Shown here: in pieces, positions 51,244-58,838 of the stretch
Numbering within the stretch: position 1 is the stretch's first letter
Layout of the letters: each line of letters starts with the position of its first letter
Source: CAYYBE01 sp964470345
Lineage (GTDB): Bacteria > Babelota > Babeliae > Babelales > Babelaceae
Assembly (NCBI GenBank): GCA_964470345.1
Contig: CAYYBE010000004.1
Span: 1 to 64,000, forward strand
Direction of reading: 5' to 3'
Length of the DNA: 64,000 nt
The notes under the pieces: model-generated
Database searches by the model: none
Seen by the model: only the letters and a program-made list of their open reading frames with translations
What the model was told of the DNA's origin: nothing
Translations under genes and position numbers: made by a program

Positions 51244-51602
51244 ATATCTACGAAGTGATTCGGGGACCTTGGGTTACCTCCAAGGCATATAGACTGAATC
51301 AAGAGTTACAACAACTGGTTCTTGAGGTACATCCTGCTGCCAATAAACCTATGGTTGCTGAAACGTTAAAGAAATTATTCAACGTTGAAGCAGACAAGGT
51401 ACATATGATTGTGCTTAAAGGAAAATCTCGTCGATCAGGTGGTCGTCATACCAGCCAAGACAAAACACGTAAAAAAGCAATTATCACTCTTAAAGAGGGA
51501 TATTCGCTGGATATGATGGATTGGTCAAAGGTTGGTGGTTCGGCCAGTACTTCCTCTGTGGGGAAACCTGAGGTTTCAGAGACGGAGCGAGCGAATTCGT
51601 AA
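51228..51602 (+). CDS. rplW: 50S ribosomal protein L23
   Basis: A 124-residue L23, docking site for SRP and trigger factor at the exit tunnel. YEVIRGPWVTSKAYRL and FNVEADKVHMIVLKGKSRR are typical; residues about 100-124 are a Ser/Thr/Glu-rich extension. The ATG lies inside the end of rplD. Confidence 0.94.
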   Translation: MDGKLNIYEVIRGPWVTSKAYRLNQELQQLVLEVHPAANKPMVAETLKKLFNVEADKVHMIVLKGKSRRSGGRHTSQDKTRKKAIITLKEGYSLDMMDWSKVGGSASTSSVGKPEVSETERANS

Positions 51603-51616
51603 TATGAGGAATGATC

Positions 51617-52435
51617 ATGGCAATTAAGACAAGAAAACCGGCAAACGCTTCACTCCGCTTCCAAACCTTTTTGGATACGTCTCATTTGACGAAAAAGGCT
51701 CCTGAGCGAAGTCTGGTAGTAAGTTTGCGAAAAAGTGGTGGACGCAATGCGTATGGTCGCATTACGGTTCGTCACCGTGGTGGCGGGGCGGTACAAAAAT
51801 ATCGTCTGGTTGATTTTAAACGTATTGAACGCGATATTCCTGGAAAAGTCGCGGCGGTTGAATATGACCCAAATCGAAATGTACCTATTGCACTTATCCA
51901 TTTTCAAAATGGTGTAAAGCGCTATATTTTGATGCCACAGGGATTAAACATTGGCAATGAAGTGGTAGCAGGCCCTTCTGTTGAAGCACGTGTAGGTAAT
52001 TGCCTACCATTGCGCAATATTCCTGTTGGTTTTATGTTGCATAATGTTGAATTTACTCCTGGGTCTGGTGGAAAAATGGCTCGAAGTGCAGGTACTTCGG
52101 TTCAGCTGATTGCAAAAGATGAAACCTATGCCACATTACGTATGCCTTCACGTGAAGTTCGTTTAGTTGGACTTGACTGTTGGGCGACGATTGGTGAGCT
52201 GAGCAATGCTGATTATAAAAACATTTCGATTGGTAAGGCTGGAAGAACGCGCCATATGGGTATTCGTCCTACCGTTCGCGGTATGGCAATGAACCCTATC
52301 GATCACCCACACGGTGGTGGTGAAGGTCGTTCGAAGTCTGGTTCACATCCTATGACACCATGGGGTAAATCGACCAAGGGTAAAAAGACGCGTCATCGTA
52401 CAAATGCATTGATTTTGATTCGTAAGAAGAAATAG
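51617..52435 (+). CDS. rplB: 50S ribosomal protein L2
   Basis: A 272-residue L2, needed for subunit joining and peptidyl transfer: GGRNAYGRITVRHRGGG, and GMAMNPIDHPHGGGEGR with the key His residue. GAGGA fits ATG 51617 (seven bases) rather than ATG 51611. Confidence 0.98.
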   Translation: MAIKTRKPANASLRFQTFLDTSHLTKKAPERSLVVSLRKSGGRNAYGRITVRHRGGGAVQKYRLVDFKRIERDIPGKVAAVEYDPNRNVPIALIHFQNGVKRYILMPQGLNIGNEVVAGPSVEARVGNCLPLRNIPVGFMLHNVEFTPGSGGKMARSAGTSVQLIAKDETYATLRMPSREVRLVGLDCWATIGELSNADYKNISIGKAGRTRHMGIRPTVRGMAMNPIDHPHGGGEGRSKSGSHPMTPWGKSTKGKKTRHRTNALILIRKKK

Positions 52436-52447
52436 GAGTGGACGACT

Positions 52448-52759
52448 ATGACACGATCCGCTAAAAAGGGTCCATTTGTTGATTCGCATTTGCTCGAAAA
52501 AGTTGAGCATGCGAGATCTTCCGGAAAACGGGAACCTATTAAAACGTGGTCTCGCCGAAGTTTGGTAACACCGGACTTTGTCGGGCTTACGATTGCCGTG
52601 CATAATGGAAAAAAGTTTGTTTCAGTTTTTGTAACTGAAAACATGGTAGGACATTATCTCGGTGAATTTTCTCCGACAAGAACATTTAGGGTACATAGTG
52701 GACAACGCAAAACTGAAGGCGAAGGTGCTGCTGCATCGGCTCCTGCTGGTAAAAAGTAG
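52448..52759 (+). CDS. rpsS: 30S ribosomal protein S19
   Basis: A 103-residue S19 of the 30S head: RSAKKGPFVDSHLLEKV, WSRRSLVTPDFVGLTIAVHN and VGHYLGEFSPTRTF are typical; a short Gly/Ala tail follows. Confidence 0.97.
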   Translation: MTRSAKKGPFVDSHLLEKVEHARSSGKREPIKTWSRRSLVTPDFVGLTIAVHNGKKFVSVFVTENMVGHYLGEFSPTRTFRVHSGQRKTEGEGAAASAPAGKK

Positions 52760-52799
52760 GGCTTGTTCTACGTTGAAAACAGAGTGAGGAAAGAAAGTT

Positions 52800-53135
52800 A
52801 TGCAATTTACAGCAAAGGCACGTTTCGTTCATTATTCGCCTTACAAGCTGCGACCAATTGCTGATGTGGTGCGGGGCAAAACAGCTTCCTATGCATTAGC
52901 ATGGTTGACGACATATAAGAATCAACGCACCATTGCGTTGGAAAAGATTCTTAAATCTTGTGTGGCGAATGCTAAGAATATGAATGTTGCCCAAGAGCTC
53001 CTGGTGGTTCGTCAAATTTGCGTTGATCAAGGACCGATCCACCGTTATTTTAAGCCGGGTGCACAAGGTCGTGCAATGACACAAAGAAAGCGTTTGTGCC
53101 ATATTAGTGTAGTGTTAGAAAGCAGGGAGGCGTAA
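52800..53135 (+). CDS. rplV: 50S ribosomal protein L22
   Basis: A 111-residue L22 of the exit tunnel: YSPYKLRPIADVVRGK, NAKNMN and FKPGAQGRAMTQRKRLCHI, the tunnel loop region. Its stop TAA at 53133-53135 is one base before the GTG of rpsC. Confidence 0.96.
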   Translation: MQFTAKARFVHYSPYKLRPIADVVRGKTASYALAWLTTYKNQRTIALEKILKSCVANAKNMNVAQELLVVRQICVDQGPIHRYFKPGAQGRAMTQRKRLCHISVVLESREA

Positions 53136-53136
53136 C

Positions 53137-53772
53137 GTGGGACAAAAAGTTAACCCAATAGGGTTTAGAATTGGTGTCTATCGTGATTGGGATACTCGTT
53201 GGTTTGCTCGAGATAATTCCTACGCAGATATGTTCTTTGAAGATATCCGTGTAAAAGGCTATATCAAGAAACACCTCTCCAGTGCTGAAATCTCCCGAAT
53301 AGAAATCGAAAAAGCTGGCGATAGTATGCGCGTCATTGTGCACTCTGCTCGACCAGGGGTTGTTATTGGGAAAAAAGGCCAAGAGATTGATAACATTCGA
53401 CGCGATCTTGCAACATTGCTTGGTAAAAAGAGCATTGAAGTGTCAGTTCAAGAAGTAAAGCGACCAGAACTTGAAGCTACCTTAGTAGCGAAAGCAATTG
53501 CTGAACAACTTGAAAAACGGGCCAGCTTTAAAAAAGTAATGGCACGAGAAGCTGCTTCAACAATGCGTGCTGGTGGGCGTGGAATTTATATTCGTGTAGC
53601 AGGTCGTATTGGCGGAGCTGAAATTGCTCGTTGTGAATGGATGCGTGTTGGCTCTGTTCCTCGTCATACCTTGCGCGCGGATGTTGATTATGGCTTTGCA
53701 GAGGCACGAACAACCTACGGCGCAATTGGCGTTAAGGTTTGGATTTGTCGTGGCGAGTTCGCAACGGTATAG
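53137..53772 (+). CDS. rpsC: 30S ribosomal protein S3
   Basis: A 211-residue S3 at the mRNA entry, starting with GTG after GGGAGG. MGQKVNPIGFRIGVYRDWDT, the KH motif VIGKKGQEIDNIRRD and ADVDYGFAEARTTYGAIGVKV are typical. Confidence 0.97.
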   Translation: MGQKVNPIGFRIGVYRDWDTRWFARDNSYADMFFEDIRVKGYIKKHLSSAEISRIEIEKAGDSMRVIVHSARPGVVIGKKGQEIDNIRRDLATLLGKKSIEVSVQEVKRPELEATLVAKAIAEQLEKRASFKKVMAREAASTMRAGGRGIYIRVAGRIGGAEIARCEWMRVGSVPRHTLRADVDYGFAEARTTYGAIGVKVWICRGEFATV

Positions 53773-53792
53773 GCTGGAAAAGGATTATTCAT

Positions 53793-54227
53793 ATGTTGAT
53801 GCCGAAAAAAATGAAATTCCGCAAAGTACAACGAGGAACGTGCAAAGGCCGTTCTAAAGGCGCACGCCAAGTTGACTTTGGAGATTATGGCTTGCAGTCG
53901 CTTGATCCAATACGTATGACTGCTCAACAAATTGAAGCGATGCGTGTTACTGCTGCTCGCCACTTGAAAAAAGGTGGACAGTTCTTTTTACGTGTTTTCC
54001 CTGATAAGCCGGTTACTAAAAAACCTGCTGAAACTCGAATGGGTAAAGGGAAAGGTAACGTTGAACTTTGGGTAGCTGTTGTAAAACGTGGTCGTGTTAT
54101 TTGTGAGCTTTCAGGCGTTGATGAAACAACTGCAAAAGCAGTTTTCAGAGCAGTAAGTTATAAATTGCCCATGAAAACGAAGATGGTACGACGTTTAACT
54201 TCTACGGAAATGGTGCAAGGTCTATGA
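53793..54227 (+). CDS. rplP: 50S ribosomal protein L16
   Basis: A 144-residue L16 near the A-site tRNA elbow: MLMPKKMKFRKVQRG, RKGQFF-type KKGGQFFLRVFPDKPVTKKP and ETRMGKGKGNVELWVAVVKRG. AAGGA nine bases upstream of ATG 53793; the longer frame overlaps rpsC. The last bases overlap rpmC (ATGA). Confidence 0.97.
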   Translation: MLMPKKMKFRKVQRGTCKGRSKGARQVDFGDYGLQSLDPIRMTAQQIEAMRVTAARHLKKGGQFFLRVFPDKPVTKKPAETRMGKGKGNVELWVAVVKRGRVICELSGVDETTAKAVFRAVSYKLPMKTKMVRRLTSTEMVQGL

Positions 54228-54427
54228 AGAAAATAACACAAGAACTACGGTCGATGGACATGCACAAGCTCGTGATAAAGATTGATGAGATGCGACGTGA
54301 GTTGCTTAAACTTCGTTTACAAGCATCTACTGCACATTCTAAGTCATTTGCTTCAGCCAAAAAACAGTTGGCTAAGGATATTGCACGTGCATTAACCATA
54401 GTGCAAGAGAAAACAGCACGAGTGTGA
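54224..54427 (+). CDS. rpmC: 50S ribosomal protein L29
   Basis: A 67-residue L29: MKKITQELRSMDMHKLVIKI, helix EMRRELLKLRLQASTAH and KQLAKDIARALTIVQEK. Translationally coupled to rplP by an ATGA overlap. Confidence 0.94.
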   Translation: MKKITQELRSMDMHKLVIKIDEMRRELLKLRLQASTAHSKSFASAKKQLAKDIARALTIVQEKTARV

Positions 54428-54442
54428 TGAAAAGGTAATGCT

Positions 54443-54709
54443 ATGAAAAAACTTGAAAAAACAGAAGAACAACCAAAGCGTCTTAAAACCGGTAAAGTCA
54501 TCTCTGACAAGATGGATAAGACGATTGTGGTTACTCTCGAGCGCACCTATGTGCATCCGCGGGTTCATAAAGTGATACGTACTTCACGTAAGTTTAAAGT
54601 ACACGATGAGACCAAGCAGGCAAAAGTTGGCGATACGGTTGAATTCTACGAAGGAAAACCGATATCAAAAACAAAATATATGTACCTCTATCGCATCGTA
54701 GGAAGGTAA
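54443..54709 (+). CDS. rpsQ: 30S ribosomal protein S17
   Basis: An 88-residue S17: RLKTGKVISDKMDKTIVVTL, HPRVHKVIRTSRKFKVHDET and AKVGDTVEFYEGKPISKTK. A short Lys/Glu-rich N-terminus precedes the domain. Confidence 0.96.
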   Translation: MKKLEKTEEQPKRLKTGKVISDKMDKTIVVTLERTYVHPRVHKVIRTSRKFKVHDETKQAKVGDTVEFYEGKPISKTKYMYLYRIVGR

Positions 54710-54713
54710 CAGC

Positions 54714-55091
54714 ATGATTCAAAAAGAAACATACTTAGAAGTTGCTGATAACTCTGGCGCAAAAGTTGTTTGTTGCTTTCACCTTGTGGGAAGTACCGGC
54801 AAGAAGCTGGCGTATGTTGGTGATTTAATCAAAGTTGCTGTCAAAGAGGCGATTCCTGGTCAAAAAGTAAAAAAGAGTGACAAATGTTTTGGTGTTATTG
54901 TTCGAACGCGTAAAGCGTATCGACGTGCTGATGGCAGTTATATCGCATTCGGCGATAATGCTGTTGTGTTAGTTACATCGAAAGATGATATGACGCCAAT
55001 AGGAACTCGTATTTTTGGACCGGTTGCTCGTGAATTACGTGCAAGTGGTAAATTTGGCGATATTATCTCTCGAGCCCCTGAAGTATTGTGA
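54714..55091 (+). CDS. rplN: 50S ribosomal protein L14
   Basis: A 125-residue L14: TYLEVADNSGAKVVCCFHLV, GDLIKVAVKEAIPG and GDNAVVLVTSKDDMTPIGTR-type end. First gene of the spc part. Confidence 0.97.
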   Translation: MIQKETYLEVADNSGAKVVCCFHLVGSTGKKLAYVGDLIKVAVKEAIPGQKVKKSDKCFGVIVRTRKAYRRADGSYIAFGDNAVVLVTSKDDMTPIGTRIFGPVARELRASGKFGDIISRAPEVL

Positions 55092-55100
55092 GGAACTCCT

Positions 55101-55409
55101 ATGATGCGCATTAAGAAAAATGATGTAGTAGTCGTGATATCTGGAAAAGATAAGGGGAAAAGCGGCTCCGTCATTGATATTTTACCGAAAAAAGGTAAAG
55201 TAAAGGTGAAGGGTGTAGCGGTAGCGACACACTTTGTGAAGGCACGTCGGCAAGGCGAAACATCCTGTATCAAAAAAGAAGAAGATTTTATTGATAGCTC
55301 GAATGTCATGCCCGTGTGTCCCAAAACAAAAAAACCAACTCGGGTCAATGTGATGACTGAGAATGAAACAAAGGTTCGCATAAGCAATGTTTCCAAGGAG
55401 ATACTTTAA
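55101..55409 (+). CDS. rplX: 50S ribosomal protein L24
   Basis: A 102-residue L24 with the KOW motif (MRIKKNDVVVVISGKDKGKS) and VKGVAVATHFVKARRQGE. GAGGA before two adjacent ATG codons (55101, 55104). Its stop overlaps the first base of rplE. Confidence 0.95.
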   Translation: MMRIKKNDVVVVISGKDKGKSGSVIDILPKKGKVKVKGVAVATHFVKARRQGETSCIKKEEDFIDSSNVMPVCPKTKKPTRVNVMTENETKVRISNVSKEIL

Positions 55410-56071
55410 TGGCACGCGGAGCGAAAGAGCCTCAAAAAGAACAAAAAACAAAGAGCGCAAAAGGGCGTGACACGAAGGTTGCTCAAACTGCACCGAAGGC
55501 TCAATCTCAAGGTGTAGTTACCCGAGCAGTATGTCCCTTGCGTGACCAGTATATGACAACCATACGTCCTCAGCTGCAAAAGACATTGGAATTGAGCAAT
55601 ATCATGGCAGTTCCTCGAATTTCTAAGGTAGTCCTGAATGTTGGCTCCAAAGAAGCAGTTGCAGATAGTCGAGTATTGGAAAAAGTAGAAAAGGCTATTG
55701 CAGATATTGCAGGGCAAATGCCGGTGAGAACGTTGGCTCGTAAGTCGATTGCAACGTTTAAAATCCGTGAAGGAATGCCTATCGGGGTCTGTGTCACTTT
55801 ACGCAAGCAAAAGATGTATTTCTTTTTAGACAAGTTAATCAACTTGGCTTTGCCTCGTGTTCGTGATTTCCAAGGCATTGGAACGAAATTTGATGGAAGA
55901 GGGAATTATAACCTTGGTATCAAAGAATGGTCGATCTTTCCAGAAACTGATACATCAGGAGTTGAAAAAGTCTACGGTATGAATATAACCATTCATACAA
56001 CTGCTGAAAACGATCAGCATGGCTTCGAGCTTCTGAAGGGTCTGGGAATGCCATTTAAGAAGAAAAAATAG
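55409..56071 (+). CDS. rplE: 50S ribosomal protein L5 with N-terminal extension
   Basis: A 220-residue L5 binding 5S rRNA: NIMAVPRISKVVLNVGSKEA, TLARKSIATFKIREGMPIG, RVRDFQGIGTKFDGRGNYNL and GIKEWSIFPE are typical. The L5 domain starts near residue 41; before it is a Lys/Ala/Gln-rich extension of about 38 residues not found in common L5. AAGGAG at 55397-55402 supports the ATG at 55409, so the extension seems real. Confidence 0.96.
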   Translation: MARGAKEPQKEQKTKSAKGRDTKVAQTAPKAQSQGVVTRAVCPLRDQYMTTIRPQLQKTLELSNIMAVPRISKVVLNVGSKEAVADSRVLEKVEKAIADIAGQMPVRTLARKSIATFKIREGMPIGVCVTLRKQKMYFFLDKLINLALPRVRDFQGIGTKFDGRGNYNLGIKEWSIFPETDTSGVEKVYGMNITIHTTAENDQHGFELLKGLGMPFKKKK

Positions 56072-56115
56072 AGCTCTTTGGTGATCTACTTGGCCTCAGG
56101 TTGGTCCTGAGAGCT
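56072..56115 (+). ncRNA. Hairpin in the rplE-rpsN spacer
   Basis: CTCAGG (56095-56100) pairs with CCTGAG (56106-56111); a longer arrangement pairs AGCTCT (56072-56077) with AGAGCT (56110-56115). The two share bases and cannot both form fully. It lies in the 87-base spacer between rplE and rpsN and may be a regulatory RNA structure or processing site. Confidence 0.4.
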
Positions 56116-56158
56116 TAAGAGAGAATTGCAAGAGAGATCCAATGAAAGTGAAAGAACT

Positions 56159-56344
56159 ATGGCCACGAAAGCAATGATAGCAAAAAGCAAAAAGACACCT
56201 AAATTTGCGATTCGCCACAGGAACCGTTGCAACCTGTGCGGCCGACCTCGCGCTTATATGCGTTTTTTTAAGATGTGTAGACTGTGTTTCCGCAAATTTG
56301 CCACTTGGGGTGAATTGCCGGGCGTTAAGAAATGCAGCTGGTAA
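56159..56344 (+). CDS. rpsN: 30S ribosomal protein S14, zinc-binding type
   Basis: A 61-residue S14 of the short zinc type, with Cys24, Cys27, Cys40 and Cys43 (CNLCGRPRAYMRFFKMCRLC), then the typical FATWGELPGVKKCSW-like end. ATG 56159 gives the usual length; a frame from 56126 lacks support. No strong ribosome site is seen. Confidence 0.95.
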   Translation: MATKAMIAKSKKTPKFAIRHRNRCNLCGRPRAYMRFFKMCRLCFRKFATWGELPGVKKCSW

Positions 56345-56352
56345 ATAGCGCT

Positions 56353-56370
56353 CTTTCGAATATTCGAAAG
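56353..56370. promoter_or_regulatory. 18-base perfect palindrome between rpsN and rpsH
   Basis: CTTTCGAATATTCGAAAG at 56353-56370, nine bases after rpsN stop and 28 before rpsH. As RNA it would form a hairpin with a very small loop; as DNA it would be a symmetric protein site. Confidence 0.55.
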
Positions 56371-56398
56371 CAGTCCAATGTTTTGTTAAGGAATAACG

Positions 56399-56791
56399 AT
56401 GTCAGTTGATACTATTGGCGATTTTTTGACCATCATTCGCAATGGCATTGCTCGTTCAAAGCCATCGGTAGAGCTTCCCTATTCAAAGTTGAAGCACAAT
56501 ATCGCTCTTTTGTTTAAACAAGAGGGTTTTATTAGAGATGTGGCAGTTGAAGAGCAAGAAGGCCTAAAACACCTTAAAATTGTGTTGAAATATGTGAATG
56601 GCGAATCGGTCATCCATGAGATTAAACGTTTGAGTACTCCGGGAAGACGTCTCTATCGAGGTGCCTCAAAGGTACAACCGGTGATTGGGGGACTTGGCCT
56701 TTCTGTGCTAACCACCAATCGTGGTTTAATGACAGATAAGCAAGCTCGAACACTTGGTGTTGGTGGCGAAGTCATCTGTACAATTTGGTAA
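56399..56791 (+). CDS. rpsH: 30S ribosomal protein S8
   Basis: A 130-residue S8: VDTIGDFLTIIRNGIARSKP, KRLSTPGRRLYRGA and GLGLSVLTTNRGLMTDKQAR are typical. In E. coli S8 represses the spc operon at rplE; here its own gene is preceded by a palindrome. Confidence 0.97.
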   Translation: MSVDTIGDFLTIIRNGIARSKPSVELPYSKLKHNIALLFKQEGFIRDVAVEEQEGLKHLKIVLKYVNGESVIHEIKRLSTPGRRLYRGASKVQPVIGGLGLSVLTTNRGLMTDKQARTLGVGGEVICTIW

Positions 56792-56801
56792 GGGGTCGAG
56801 C

Positions 56802-57347
56802 ATGTCAAAGATTGGAAGAAAACCTATCGCCGTTGGAACGGTGAGCGTTGAGATAAAAGGTACGGAAGTACATTTTAAGGGTAAAAACGCAAGTGGTGTG
56901 CATGAATTGCCACCATTGCTCCATGCAGAGATGCGTGATAAGCATGTGTTGCTTACGTGTGCTCCCAATGCATCCCAGCAAATACGCAAGGCGTATGAGT
57001 TATGGGGATTGCATCGAGCGTTATTGGCCAATAAGATTTCAGGTGCCGATAAAAAGTTTGAAAAAGAGCTTCGCATTGTTGGTCTTGGTTTTAAAGCGAT
57101 AGCCGCTGGCAACAAGTTGCAATTTACGCTGGGTTATAGTCATAAGATCGATTTTGAACTTCCAAAAGAAGTTTCAATTGATATCGATAAAACTGGCCAA
57201 GTTTTAATGGCCCGCTCAGCTGATAAAGAAATATTGGGGCATGTTTGTAGTAAAATACGATCTTTGCGACTTCCAGAGCCATACAAAGGCACTGGTATTC
57301 AGTATGCTACTGAGAAGATTCGTCGTAAAGTCGGTAAGAAAAAGTAA
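56802..57347 (+). CDS. rplF: 50S ribosomal protein L6
   Basis: A 181-residue L6: MSKIGRKPIAVGTVSVEIKG, LRIVGLGFKAIAAGNKLQF and the end RLPEPYKGTGIQYATEKIRR. ATG 56802 gives the usual N-terminus; a longer frame overlaps rpsH. Confidence 0.97.
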   Translation: MSKIGRKPIAVGTVSVEIKGTEVHFKGKNASGVHELPPLLHAEMRDKHVLLTCAPNASQQIRKAYELWGLHRALLANKISGADKKFEKELRIVGLGFKAIAAGNKLQFTLGYSHKIDFELPKEVSIDIDKTGQVLMARSADKEILGHVCSKIRSLRLPEPYKGTGIQYATEKIRRKVGKKK

Positions 57348-57367
57348 AAGCTAGACAGGAGAAAACG

Positions 57368-57718
57368 GTGTCATTAGCACGAAATATCAAGCTTGGTCGA
57401 CAACGAAGAACTCGTCGAGTTCGATCAAAAATCACAGGAACTTTGCCACGCGTTTCCGTGTTTCGAAGCTTGCGTCAGATACGGGTTCAAGTCATTGATG
57501 ACCAAGCACAGAAGACGTTGGCCAGCTGCTCATCCCTCGAACTTACCGGGATTGTGGGAGATAAAAAGGCCATGGCCAGTGCTGTTGGTAAGGAACTTGC
57601 CAAGCGAGCATTAGCAGCAGGCGTTTCAGCAGCAGTATTTGACCGTGGAAGTTTTTTGTTTCATGGTAGAGTAAAGGCGGTAGCCGATGCTTTGCGTGAA
57701 GGTGGATTAAAGATTTGA
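57368..57718 (+). CDS. rplR: 50S ribosomal protein L18
   Basis: A 116-residue L18 binding 5S rRNA, starting with GTG after AGGAGAAAAC. RVSVFRSLRQIRVQVIDDQA and FDRGSFLFHGRVKAVADALREGGL are typical. Its stop lies inside the first arm of the hairpin at 57717-57752. Confidence 0.96.
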   Translation: MSLARNIKLGRQRRTRRVRSKITGTLPRVSVFRSLRQIRVQVIDDQAQKTLASCSSLELTGIVGDKKAMASAVGKELAKRALAAGVSAAVFDRGSFLFHGRVKAVADALREGGLKI

Positions 57719-57790
57719 AGATTTTTTCACAGATTATTGTGTAAAAATCTTCGATATCGAAGAAGCAGATTTACGAGGCGAGGTGCCTCG
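57717..57790 (+). ncRNA. Multi-hairpin element between rplR and rpsE
   Basis: GAAGATTTTTTCACA (57717-57731) and TGTGTAAAAATCTTC (57738-57752) form a 15-base stem with one mismatch. CTTCGATATCGAAG (57749-57762) is a palindrome that uses the end of that stem, so the two compete. CGAGGC (57774-57779) and GCCTCG (57785-57790) form a third hairpin. The spacer is 117 bases, longer than nearly all others in the supercluster, and the rpsE ribosome site follows. It looks like an attenuator or autoregulatory site. Confidence 0.55.
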
Positions 57791-57835
57791 ATAAAATTAG
57801 CCAGCGATATTTGAGAAGAAGTAGGAACAAGAGCA

Positions 57836-58411
57836 ATGGCAAAACAAACAACTAGAGAAATGACGGACAGACGAGGCGGTCCCGCAGGAGCGGCCACAGA
57901 TCGAGCTGACAGTTCATTTGTAGACACAGTTATCAGTGTACGACGGGTTACGAAAGTAACCAAAGGTGGTAAACGTTTTTCGTTTTCAGCCTTTGTCGTA
58001 TCTGGTGATCAAAAGGGAAACGTTGGAATCGGCCTTGGTAAGAGCCGCGAAGCATCTTCTGCAATTGCAAAAGCAACATTGCGCGCTCGTAAGACTATGA
58101 TTCCTGTTGCCTTACGTAACAATACATTAACGTATGATGTAACGGGCCGCCATGGTGCTTCATCGGTAATCTTGCGTGCTGCATGCAAAGGTACCGGGGT
58201 TGTTGCTGGTAAAGCGGTGCGTGCTGTTATGGTTGCATTAGGCGTTAAAGACGTTTTGGCCAAAGTTATTGGCAAAACTCGTTCAGGACAAAATATTGTA
58301 AAAGCGACGTTACATGCTTTAGCTAAATGTCGTTCAGCAAAACATCTTGCAGATTTACGCGGCAAGACGATTTTAGAAATAGCAAAGGGAAGTCATGTTA
58401 GCGCTCAATAA
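57836..58411 (+). CDS. rpsE: 30S ribosomal protein S5
   Basis: A 191-residue S5 with double-stranded RNA-binding fold: VISVRRVTKVTKGGKRFSFS, GNVGIGLGKSREASSAIAKA and GVKDVLAKVIGKTRSGQNIV. A short Arg/Gly-rich N-terminus. A weak AAGAAGTAGGA site precedes it. Overlaps rplO by 17 bases, leaving no room for rpmD. Confidence 0.97.
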   Translation: MAKQTTREMTDRRGGPAGAATDRADSSFVDTVISVRRVTKVTKGGKRFSFSAFVVSGDQKGNVGIGLGKSREASSAIAKATLRARKTMIPVALRNNTLTYDVTGRHGASSVILRAACKGTGVVAGKAVRAVMVALGVKDVLAKVIGKTRSGQNIVKATLHALAKCRSAKHLADLRGKTILEIAKGSHVSAQ

Positions 58412-58835
58412 ACTTGTTTCGACTCATAAAGCTCGCAAGCGCATTGGTCGCGGTGGAAGCCGTGGTGGAACCTCAGGTCGAGGTCACAAAGGTCAAAAGG
58501 CTCGTACGAGTGGGACCGTTGGACCATTATTTGAAGGTGGCCAATTACCATTGCACCGTCGTTTGCCAAAACGTGGTTTTAATAATGCTCGTTTTGCCGT
58601 TGAATATGAGATCGTTAAGCTTGGTACATTGCATGAAGTATTTACTGCAGGAACAGATGTTACCAAAGAGCTTATGATGGAAAAAGGATTAATTCGTTCA
58701 AAGGGGCTTATTAAAGTACTCGTATCAGGCGAATTGACTAAAAAGTTGCGCATTCAAGCTGACGCTTGGAGTAAGACTGCAGAAGAAGCCGTTACCAAAT
58801 TAGGTGGGGAGCTTTATAAAGCAAAGGAGAGTTAA
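58395..58835 (+). CDS. rplO: 50S ribosomal protein L15
   Basis: A 146-residue L15: KRIGRGGSRGGTSGRGHKGQ, FEGGQLPLHRRLPKRGF are typical. It follows rpsE directly; rpmD (L30) is absent from its usual place. Confidence 0.96.
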   Translation: MLALNKLVSTHKARKRIGRGGSRGGTSGRGHKGQKARTSGTVGPLFEGGQLPLHRRLPKRGFNNARFAVEYEIVKLGTLHEVFTAGTDVTKELMMEKGLIRSKGLIKVLVSGELTKKLRIQADAWSKTAEEAVTKLGGELYKAKES

Positions 58836-58838
58836 ACC

